Of a stretch of 64,000 bases of DNA, positions 40,778-64,000 are shown one piece after another; position 1 is the stretch's first letter; each line of letters starts with the position of its first letter. Source of the DNA: Ianthella basta. Lineage: Eukaryota > Porifera > Demospongiae > Verongiida > Ianthellidae. The position numbers and the translations under genes were made by a program. The notes beneath the pieces were generated by a model that ran no database searches, had not been told where the DNA came from, and saw only the letters and a list, made by a program, of their open reading frames with translations. The stretch spans positions 231,201-295,200 of the forward strand of contig OZ025881.1 of the NCBI GenBank assembly GCA_964019415.1. Direction: 5' to 3'.

Positions 40778-41837
40778 ATGACGCACACGATGCCAACCAG
40801 CAGGACCTCGAGCGGGACCCCCTCTCCAAACTCCAACTGCAGCGAAGGAGATGTAGCCTGCGTGATGACCTTCTACGAGAACTTGGACAGCGAGGTGGAG
40901 AGCCATTTCATGCGAGCGCTGCAACGCGCCTCCGGCAGAAGTGACAGCGGGGATGACGAGCTGCCAGAGGGAACATCGCCCACGCCATCTGATCACTCCT
41001 CCATTGGAATTGTTCGTGAATCTCCGCTGCAGTACAGTTCCCAAGTCAGACCCCCCCCAGCGCGCTCAGACTCGGTGGCCTCCTTGCCCCAATCCGTCAC
41101 AGAGGAGGCGACAAGTACAACCTCTGGACTTGAAGCGGCAGCCCCCCAGTCCTATCTGGTTGAAGGTGGTCAGGCTTTCCTGTATCCACCTCCACCTTAT
41201 GTCCACCCCATTCACGGCTCAGTACTACCTCCCCCCCACTATCTGATGTCCCCACTGCCCCAACTGATGCAAGCCAAGGTGTTACAGCCTCACATCCTTC
41301 AACAGCTGGTGCAACCCGACCAGTACGACATGGACCTAGCAGAGCTGCCGACTGTGCCAGGGCAGGGGAAGACCAGGGACTTCCCCTGGCCCCACCAGTG
41401 TGGCAAGGGAGGTGTTTCAAGGAGTGAAGGTAACTGTGTACAAGTCAAAGCATACTGAGTGCTAGAGTGCCCACACAGTGGAAATGTCCCAGTATCTCTC
41501 ACTGTGTGTATGTACAGATCATGCCAATGTTCACTGACTCTCCTACTTCCAACATCATGGTTTGAGTTTATCTTATATCATTCTCTTCTCTGCAGGTTAC
41601 GGGAGTATCTACAGCAGTCCACACTGCAGTCTGATTGGTCAACATGCCATGATGTCATCAAAAGGCACAGTCCACCATCCACCAGCCTACTCCATGGACC
41701 CCACTCCACCCACGAGCAGCACCACAAGTGGCACCTACCCTACAACTGTACCTCCCCCCACCTCATGGCACCCTCACACACAGCCACTGCACGGTACCAC
41801 TGACACAGTTGGCTCACAGTTCCTCCCAGCACTTTAG
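40778..41837 (+). CDS. Probable vestigial-like TEAD cofactor
   Basis: Two coding exons, 40778-41429 and 41596-41837, joining in phase (G|GT) to 297 aa. The protein is low-complexity and rich in Pro, Ser and Thr. The only folded-looking element is near residues 28-52, where SEVESHFMRAL matches the VxxHFxxAL core of the Tondu motif by which vestigial-like proteins (notably VGLL4) bind TEAD transcription factors. It lacks the Trp seen downstream in many Tondu motifs. Further on come Pro/Tyr-rich stretches (YPPPPYVHP; PPPHY) typical of transcriptional cofactors. If correct, the protein would act in the nucleus and compete with YAP for TEAD. An alternative is an unrelated disordered regulatory protein. 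The start is the first ATG in frame, with stops upstream. Confidence 0.55.
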
Positions 41838-42074
41838 CCTCCACTTGTATGTATGTTGCACTTATATACTGAACAGCAAACACAATCTTCAATGCAGGGC
41901 TGTTGTGTATAAATACACCCCACTTCTTATATAAGAGCCCGCATGCCCTTATTAGTAGCCCAGTATGCTCACACTGACAGCTGGAGGGTGGCTAAAACTT
42001 TCAATCCAGTCTCATGTCACATATGGAGCCAAGTGTCCATTAGAAGGTATGGGCAGAATCAATACATGAATACA

Positions 42075-44665
42075 CTAAGAGTCTGTTGTCTCTGCTTTAT
42101 TCTGACTTTGTTGCTGATTAGATGGTGGTCTGTCACGCCCACCCCGTTGCTGTTGGTAACCACCACGCCCCTGGTAACCGCCACGTCCCTGGTAACCGCC
42201 ACGTCCTTGGTAGCCACCACGTCCCTCTCCTCCCCCTTGTCCTCGTTTATAGTTACCTCTGTAGTAGCCCCGCCCACCCCTGCCACGCCCTCTGTAGCCG
42301 CCACCTCTTCTGACACCAGATACACCAAATGTTTCAGTGTTTGTGGCTTTCTCCTCACTTCGGGAGTACCTGCAAGTGAAAGCAAGAGGGAACTCTTACT
42401 GAGAGACACCAAGCTTTACTCTTACACACACAACACAAAACACACACAGTTGCGCACACCATAGATGCCTGTGTGCACACAGTGCAATACACACGGTAGC
42501 ACACAAACACACAGGAGCCTCCAGCTGACTCACGATTTGGACTCTGGGTTGTGAGTTTCTGTTGAAATGTTGTCAAAGAATGAAACGCTCTTGTCGTATC
42601 CAGGAGTCACTGGACCCTCTTCAACCACCTCCCCTTCCTCCAGCTCCCTGTCTCCTCCTTCCCCCACAGTGAGCTTCTCCCTGAGCTGATCCTCAAGGCC
42701 CTCCTTGTCAAACTTTGCATTAGCAGTTTCAAAGTCAAATTCTCCTTCAAACTTGATCCCTTTGTTCTGCCCGCCAGCGTTGGGCCTCCGCTGTCCCCCA
42801 CTCCAACCGGACTGCTGATGGCCACCACCTGAAGACCCCAGAGAGCAGCAACACAAGACTTATGTACCATAGATCAAATAAAACAGTTCATTGTCGCACA
42901 TCATTCTGCAGTTTGAGACTGTGTGTGCGCATGATGCATTCCATCACGGCCAATGTAGAACTTAACCACGTACAGACAGAGCACCAGCTGAGCCTACTTC
43001 ACTCACTGTAGAAACAGTCTCCACACCCACCTTGCTGCCACTGCCTGTTTTGACCACCTCCTCTTTGCTGATAGGGTCTTCCCCTTCCCCTGTCCTGCCC
43101 CTCCCCCTGGTGCTGCCTCCCATCGACCCTTCTCCGCTGGTAGCCTCCACGGTCTACATACTGCCTACCACCTTGGCTTGGAGGGTGTGATGGGGGCGGG
43201 GGATGGACCACTGCTGGCTGAGGGGGGCGTGCCTCTGGAGCAGGTGGGCGGGGCACTTCTACACTACCAGTTTGTCTTGAGTCTGTTACAGGGGGCTGGG
43301 CTGCGGCACTGGCTGGGTGAGCTAGAGGGAGTCACATGACAGGAAGTGGCACATGACAGACATGTGACAAGTGCAAAGACAGATGTGATATGCAATGTCA
43401 CATAATGTGACGAAAGTGTCACATGGACACAAGTGATGACAAGGTTCACACATTGCCATGTCACAATACCAACACATAAGTGCCGCACAGCATGTGACAC
43501 AGACACAGCGACTGCAAACTGCAGGTACACTTCTCTCAGTGCCAACATGGTCCTGTTCAGCACCCTGACCAGTGGGAATTGCAACCATGTACGTACTTAT
43601 TATATAACACAGTTGGTGATGATCAAAGTACCTTTAGGGGGAGGCTTGCCAGCTGCAGCAGCGCCTTCCTCCAACTCTTTCTTTCCAGGCTTCTGCAAGG
43701 ACTGGCCATCCAGAGCACTGTGAGAGCTTTGAGGTGATGGTTTGTCAGCTGTGCTACTGGCTACGTCTGGTGGAGGACTGGGACTCTGAGGGGGTGTGGC
43801 CTCGGGCACAGAGGGAGGGGTCGGAGGGGCGTGCACTTGGGGAGGGGGAGGTCCATTCACTCTGTGTCCCGACTGAGATGCACTCTGCGGCCCCTGTGGA
43901 CGGCCATCACCTGTGTTCTGTGGACGCATGGGAGGGCCTTGCATGCGAGCACCTGGGGGTAGCCCCATGGGTGGGGGGTGGGGGTACATTCCCATTGGGG
44001 GAGGAGGCCCATAGAATGGCATGCCTGGGTAAGGACCATACGGCCCAGGGGGCATGTGGGGCGGGTACATTGGACCCCTGGGGGGCGGGGCTCCAGGCTG
44101 CGGGGGAGGCATACCCACCGGAGTACTCTGTAGGGAGGGTGGGGTGTTAGGTCAACAGTGCAACAAGCAACTCACTGCTGCCCACACTAACAGAGACGAT
44201 AGCTGGGTCCACCTCTGGCTGCTGCTGCTGCTCCTGTTTCTGTGGCTCCCGAGGGTGCACCGTTAAGTCCTTTATATCGCTTCCCTTGAACACAATGTAC
44301 TCGAACGCCTCACTTCGAGAAGGGATGAACTTAGCGACAGGACGATTCTCCGTGCCATAGGAGTGAACTATAGAAAGGAGAGCATGCAAACATTTCCTCA
44401 GCACTCAATGGAGGGGAGTGTTCGTGTGTCACTAATGGCCTACACCCTAACAGCTGGTACTCTCACAATAACCTGACTACAGGAAGCCGTCCAGACAGCC
44501 ATTCAGACCGTGGATAGCCTTCCACTCCCAAGCACAACACTCGCCTTTCGAGAGGGTCACTGTTGACTCAGTCGGGTCGATGCCATAGAGTGTTCCTTCA
44601 TATCGTATTTCAGCTTTAGAGATGAGGCTAATGGTACTGCCAATGTAAGGCTCTGTACCCGCCAT
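42075..44665 (-). CDS. LSM14: LSM14/RAP55/Scd6-family mRNP protein
   Basis: Cytoplasmic translation repressor and P-body component that binds DDX6 and eIF4E-transporter-type partners. Coding exons in transcript order: 44545-44665, 44192-44367, 43632-44127, 43031-43321, 42534-42828, 42075-42369. They join in phase to 557 aa. The N-terminal LSm domain (about 1-80) starts with the family's PYIGS and [14 protein letters not shown] signatures and ends with the [16 protein letters not shown] block. A Pro/Gln-rich linker follows. Then come the DFDF box ([12 protein letters not shown], about 390-401), FFD box ([12 protein letters not shown], 439-450), TFG box (473-475) and a C-terminal RGG/GGYQGRG region with near-identical 8-residue repeats. 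All family boxes are in order. The first intron appears to use a GC donor (AAAG/GCGAGT at 44544). Its start lies 265 bases from the divergent NTF2 gene. Confidence 0.93.
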
Positions 44666-44930
44666 CGCGTGCCACTGTCAAATAATATCAAATACTGTGG
44701 CACTCTAACACGAATCCCTTCGCAGAACTGCTCCAGAGGCTTGGATTACTGCGATGCAAACGGATAGGGTCTCTTGTAGGCCGCCATTTCTTGTTTACCA
44801 TAGACTTGCATTGTCATTTAGTATTGACGCAAAGTGTACTCTTCAATATTATTATACATGTAATAATATTATTTGTTGCCTATTGTATGTGTACATTTGT
44901 CATTCACTGGCATTCGCGCGCTGCAGAAAG
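44666..44930. promoter_or_regulatory. Probable bidirectional promoter of LSM14 and NTF2
   Basis: 265 bases separate the start codons of two divergent housekeeping-type genes. No TATA box at a suitable distance was recognised. Both leaders must lie in this interval. Confidence 0.5.
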
Positions 44931-46262
44931 ATGGCCGAAGACCAAATAACAGCGTTTGCGCAGCAGTTTGTAACCACCTACTACACCACCTTTGACTCCA
45001 ACCGCGCCGGCTTGGCAGCCCTCTATGTGAGCCTTCTCAGTGGCACCCACAGGGGGGCATGCAGGTTAAGCTGTGATAGGGAGGTTGAGTACTTTAATAG
45101 TCACGTGAGCACTTTGAGTGAGAGCTGGAGTCGTTGCCCCTACCTGTCAATGACCATTTAAGGAAGGTATCAGTAGAATGTGATATGTTCAACTGTGGTA
45201 ATTTCTGAGCAGTTCAACAGTAGTGTCCACTTTGAGCAAATAGTCTTTGGGCTGAAAGGTATTCCACCTAGTGGTAACCTGTGCATTTGAGCTACTATCT
45301 CACAAGAAAGTAGTTGCAATAGTCTTCTACTCTAACTAGCCACTGCACTGATCCTGCATGGTCAATCCAGATGCAGAAAAACCTTGAGTTACATGAGGGT
45401 TAATGCACTGCAGGAATCAGACACCTATGTAGAAGGGCTTATGTACGTATTGTGACCTGCATGTGATTACCATGTGACCAGCACGTGACCAGCATGTGAC
45501 CAGCATGTGATTACCATGTGACCAGCATGTGATATCAAAGTGTTAGCCACTTGCCTACGATGTAGGTAAATGCTTCGTGAGCAGTATCAGTGATAGTCTT
45601 TATCATTGAGTGTCAACTACTGTATTGACAATGGTTGAAAGTGGCTTGGTCTGTGATAAGACCGATCACACTGCATGAATGTGACACAGCCACTTCTGAT
45701 GTTTGTGCCATTCTATATGTGATGTCATTCCTTCTTTGTGTGTGTGCTGGATCTGTGCTGTTAGCTCCCTCAGTCCAAACTGATATTTGAAGGAACAATG
45801 TTTTCTGGACCCGAAGCCATCAATAAGAAGCTAGTTGTGAGTGTTGCCTGCAGTAGCAGCTGCCCTGGGGGGGGATTGGTGTTGATGTGGTCAGCCTTCC
45901 CTCTCAGGAGCTCCCATTCCAGACCATCCAGCATGAGATCACATCTGTGGACAGCAGTATGACAATTGACGAAGGCATCTGTGTGATGGTTGTTGGCCGA
46001 CTAAAGGTTTGTCCACATGTGGTGCACTCTCTGGCCACTGTGTAGCGAGTGTAGTGTATTGACAGCCTCAGACTGTATTGTACAAGGCTATCCTGCCCCT
46101 TCCTCCTCTGTTCATGAGCCTATCTCCTTCTCCTCCTTCTCCCTGCAGACGGACAATGACCCTCCTCATGGATTTGTCCAGTCATTTTACTTGAAGCAGG
46201 TGCAAGGCAATGTGTTTGTCCTCAACGACTTTTTTCGGCTTGTCCTTCACCACTCAGCTTGA
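44931..46262 (+). CDS. NUTF2: Nuclear transport factor 2
   Basis: Homodimeric carrier that returns RanGDP to the nucleus through FxFG nucleoporins. Four coding exons, 44931-45026, 45765-45836, 45908-46006 and 46149-46262, join in phase to 126 aa, against 127 in vertebrates. The single NTF2 fold is complete. Seen are the QFVxxYYxxFD N-terminal helix, the FSGPEAINKKL turn, LPFQTIQHEITSVD, the CVMVVGRLK strand, and the C-terminal HGFVQSFYLKQ and VFVLNDFFRLVLH strands. The acidic Asp/Glu residues around the cavity and the final aromatic strands match the family. The first intron (45027-45764) contains only short CATGTGACCAG repeats near 45460-45535. Confidence 0.96.
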
Positions 46263-46400
46263 GAGGGACCTACATCACTGCCTTACTGCTCTCTCTCTCT
46301 GTGTGTGTGTTTGTGTTGTGCTGTAGCACTGTGTGTAACATGCCATAGTAGAGCTCTTCTTGTTAGGTACAATTTATTATGGAGATTTTTCATGAATTGT

Positions 46401-46406
46401 TTTATT
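46401..46406 (-). promoter_or_regulatory. Polyadenylation signal of COA4 transcript
   Basis: Minus-strand AATAAA about 90 bases after the COA4 stop. A second copy lies at 46373-46378. Confidence 0.55.
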
Positions 46407-46493
46407 GTGCGGTGCAATGTGCGTGCATGTGAGGTGGCATGTGTAACACTGGAGGGAGGTGGGGGGTGGTCTGTCTGTGATGGAGCTAAGCCA

Positions 46494-46751
46494 TTAGACC
46501 GACTGTTTCTGCTTGTTCATGCATTCACGAAACTCCTTCATCTCCAGTTGACACTTTCGCCAGTCACCTCCATTGTCATGGAAACAATCTTGCAGTTTGT
46601 AATGGTACTTGACGCAGCCAGACCTGTCCAGCATGGTGTAGAAGGGGTCCTCCTCTTCAGCTACCGCCCCAGTGGAAGGAGGCGGGGCCGCACTACCAGT
46701 GGGTGGGGTCATGTTACCAGTAGGCGGCTCAGTGGGCTTTGCACCTGACAT
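46494..46751 (-). CDS. COA4: Cytochrome c oxidase assembly factor COA4 (twin CX9C)
   Basis: 85-aa protein with a Pro/Thr-rich N-terminus and a C-terminal CHCH domain. Two CX9C pairs are visible (C-VKYHYKLQD-C and C-QLEMKEFRE-C) with the EEEDP...RSGC lead-in characteristic of COA4. Such proteins are imported by MIA40 into the mitochondrial intermembrane space and assist complex IV assembly. The Met at 46751 follows a good acceptor (CTTCCTAG/TATG), so this exon is entered by splicing. The frame continues upstream to 46889, but that part is intron. A donor exists at 46917/46916, just past the stop codon of the upstream microprotein, suggesting a shared transcript. Confidence 0.9.
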   Translation of the reverse strand: MSGAKPTEPPTGNMTPPTGSAAPPPSTGAVAEEEDPFYTMLDRSGCVKYHYKLQDCFHDNGGDWRKCQLEMKEFRECMNKQKQSV

Positions 46752-46922
46752 ACTAGGAAGAACAGGAGGATGGAGAAAACCCATGAGCTGTGCACAGCCA
46801 ATGCCACTGCAGAACCTTATACACTGTTTAGTGAGGGCCTGGTAGTGAATGGTTGCAAGGTGCTGTAGCAGGGCCAAATGGCCGTACACTAAAGCAATGT
46901 AAATAGGAATACCTTACTCGAC

Positions 46923-47150
46923 TTATTTGGTCTTTCCAGTGAGCGCCTCTCTGCCTCTTCGCTTAATGATCTCCAGCCTTCTCTTGTCAATGTCTCTCTT
47001 ACCCAGCACAAATGCGGTGATTCCTGTTGCTATGACAAACATCCTAGGAGGGGTAAGTTAGACACCACCACGTGCACGCACTTCTCTGTGTGCTCATGAA
47101 TCGTTAAAGACTGACCAGCCAAATGCCACTGATTTCATGGAAAACTTCAT
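46923..47150 (-). CDS. 51-aa single-pass membrane microprotein upstream of COA4
   Basis: Two short exons, 47116-47150 and 46923-47043, join in phase (TG|G) to 51 aa. The first 25 residues form a hydrophobic helix (about 7-24, with Gly-Trp-Met and Ile-Thr-Gly) after one Lys. The rest is a strongly basic amphipathic tail (KRDIDKRRLEIIKRRGRE). This size and charge pattern is typical of small mitochondrial inner-membrane proteins with a matrix-facing tail. I do not recognise the family by name. If only the second exon is translated, the product is 39 aa from 47042. The acceptor CCCTCCTAG/GATG is good and the donor GTCAGT is weaker. Eleven nucleotides run from the start of the stop codon to a donor GTAAGG, which would link this frame to the COA4 exon. 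Confidence 0.55.
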
Positions 47151-47306
47151 TCCGCAGCCATTTTTGGCCAAATGCGGGTTAAATATTATATTAGTAATAA
47201 CTTATATTATTATTGCAGTCTCTGTATTAATACTGATATTATACACGAATATACATAATAACTACAAACGAATAGTAATATAATATGTAGTACCTTCAGC
47301 GCAAAG
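47151..47306. promoter_or_regulatory. Probable bidirectional promoter of the microprotein-COA4 unit and SS18
   Basis: 156 AT-rich bases between divergent start codons. Too short for two separate promoters of usual size. Confidence 0.45.
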
Positions 47307-48304
47307 ATGGCCGCTTTAGGAAGACCAACCACAGAGCCCTCATCGGACAGTATTCAAAAGGTAACACGAGTCAATGTTCAGTAGAGGGCTGTTCTTGCGT
47401 ACTAATGGCAGTAGTTGGTGATAAGGCTGTTCTCTCCTCCCATTGCCTACCCACCCGCCCACAGATGTTGGACGAGAACGCTCAACTGATCCAAGCCATT
47501 GTGGAGAAACAGAATAAAGGAAGGGCTTTCGATGCCATGCAGTGAGCGTTGCTAGTGTTCAGTTGTACTAGTCGATAGCTACACGGGAGCTGCCGCCTTG
47601 TCGTGTTACTCCTGCTGCAGGTACCAGCAGCTCCTTTACCGCAACCTCTTAGTCCTGGCCAACTTGGCGGACCCGAACACGAACCTTCGCGACATCCTCC
47701 CAGTGAGCTGTAGCCCACCTTTATCACAGCAGTGCACGCACACACTGAATGCCTCCGCCATGTAGCCCACTCCTGCAACACTTTCCCTTCACCTTCACCT
47801 GCTTCCTCTCAGAAACCCAACCTCTACATGCAGCAGGGTCCTGCTGCCCCCAGCTACCCCATGCAGTCTGGAATGGGGGTGGGGCAGAGGCCAACAATGC
47901 CCTCCACCTCGCAGGGTAACCCTTACCCCATGGGCATGCCCCCTACCAGTCACAGTGCAGCTGCCATCCACCGACAGACAATGGGCCAAGCGGACCCAAA
48001 TGCAGGGCACTACCCACCTCCTGGAGCCAGCAGGCCCCCGGCGCCACCTCAAGGAGGCTACCAACCTACCCTCCCCTCTGCTGTTAGCCAGGGGCATCCC
48101 CCGGGGATGTCCCACCAGGAAGATGCCATGAAGCAGCAGATGGCCATGCAGATGCACCAACACGCCCAGATGTTGCAACAACAGCAGCAGCAGCAGCAGG
48201 GGGGCGTGGCTGCACCCCGAGGGATGGACCACTTGGGCGGGGCACCCTCCAGCAGTATGCCACCGCCCTCCTATGGACAGCATAGAGGACCTGGACAGTT
48301 CTGA
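47307..48304 (+). CDS. SS18: SS18-family subunit of the SWI/SNF (BAF) complex
   Basis: Nuclear chromatin-remodelling subunit. Coding exons 47307-47360, 47465-47541, 47621-47702 and 47813-48304 join in phase to 234 aa. The N-terminal SNH domain spans three exons: SIQKMLDENAQLIQAIVEKQNKGRAFDAMQYQQLLYRNL and so on, ending NLRDILP. It matches the SS18 pattern of IQKMLDxNxxLIQxIxxxQNKG and YQQxLxxNLxxLAxxAD. The fourth exon is a Gln/Pro/Gly/Met-rich low-complexity tail with an eight-residue Gln run coded by CAG repeats near 48180-48203. It corresponds to the shorter QPGY-like domain of vertebrate SS18. The protein is shorter than human SS18, mainly in the tail. Confidence 0.93.
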
Positions 48305-48784
48305 TTGGTCCTGTGCGTTTGACCACGTACATTGGTTGTGGTGTTTCATGACTTTGCACTCTTCACTGAACATGCAAGAATGCATGTTCTCACTCCTTCA
48401 CTGCATGCACATGTTTATTTTGCTACACTCTGATTATACAACAAATTCATGTACATTTTGACTGCACTATTTCTGGAGAATGAAATCAACTGGTTGCATA
48501 TATATACATGCCCCATTGATGCATGCACTGTCAACACCGCGTACATCATAGTACATGCACCATATACTCATATGTAGAACTCACTGTGTTTATCATGCAA
48601 GTGGTGCGTTTTACATTTATAAGAGCTCGAGGTGTCCATATGGTGTGGATGCATAATAATACATGACTGTGCAGTTTGTTTAAAAACTCAACTCCCAACA
48701 ATTATAACAGTCACTGCTGTACGTGTAGCTACATTGTGTTGTCCAAGGGTAAAACAGCTGTCGTGCGTGCACACAAGGTGGTTG
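48305..48784. other. Intergenic 3' region between convergent SS18 and HYDIN
   Basis: AT-rich, no gene recognised. A minus-strand AATAAA at 48413-48418 could end the HYDIN transcript about 370 bases after its stop, overlapping the SS18 3' region. Confidence 0.4.
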
Positions 48785-63938
<15,154 letters not shown>

Positions 63939-64000
63939 CTGAATGGGGTGGACGGGATGAGGAGGAGGACAGGAAGGGGGCAGGAGGGGACAGGAGGAGT

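Noticed and set aside
46752-46889. N-terminal extension of COA4 by 46 codons
   Set aside because: This stretch lies between a good donor (46917) and a good acceptor (46753) and does not resemble the family.

Overview
This is a gene-dense piece of an animal (metazoan) nuclear genome. Nearly all genes are split by short GT-AG introns. The set includes a P4-ATPase of the ATP9 type, a Frizzled/kringle receptor tyrosine kinase, a p107/p130-like retinoblastoma protein, LSM14, NTF2, COA4, SS18 and the ciliary protein HYDIN. Wnt-receptor-like tyrosine kinases, pocket proteins and a short membrane collagen together exclude prokaryotes, fungi and plants. The odd receptor layout, the short collagen and the compact introns make a sponge or another early-branching animal my best guess, but no marker in the window settles the species.

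Layout. 489-2111 (-): secreted, probably intronless, helix-rich protein with a TATA box. 3344-20520 (+): ATP9-like flippase in 34 coding exons that join in phase to 1127 aa. Its introns hold very large minisatellites, two inverted repeats and an antisense nested collagen gene at 17185-18057. 21316-28388 (+): receptor tyrosine kinase with an FZ-kringle-FZ-kringle ectodomain. 29109-39760 (+): p107/p130 homologue of 28 coding exons with E2F sites upstream. Its sixth coding intron carries a hAT transposon with target-site duplications (32308-34615). 40778-41837 (+): probable vestigial-like TEAD cofactor. 42075-44665 (-): LSM14. 44931-46262 (+): NTF2. 46494-47150 (-): COA4 plus an upstream 51-aa membrane microprotein, apparently on one spliced dicistronic transcript. 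47307-48304 (+): SS18. 48785-63938 (-): the last 29 exons (2090 aa) of HYDIN, whose 5' part lies beyond the window.

The genes are not an operon or pathway in the bacterial sense. Two pairs are divergent and probably share promoters (LSM14/NTF2 and microprotein-COA4/SS18). VGLL/LSM14, NTF2/COA4 and SS18/HYDIN converge with short gaps. The strongest non-genic signal is the minisatellite load: at least ten intronic arrays with units of 12 to 53 bp, the longest about 3 kb. They generate most of the long open frames in the window, and none of those frames is a gene. All exon boundaries were read by eye from splice signals, reading phase and family similarity, and need transcript confirmation.
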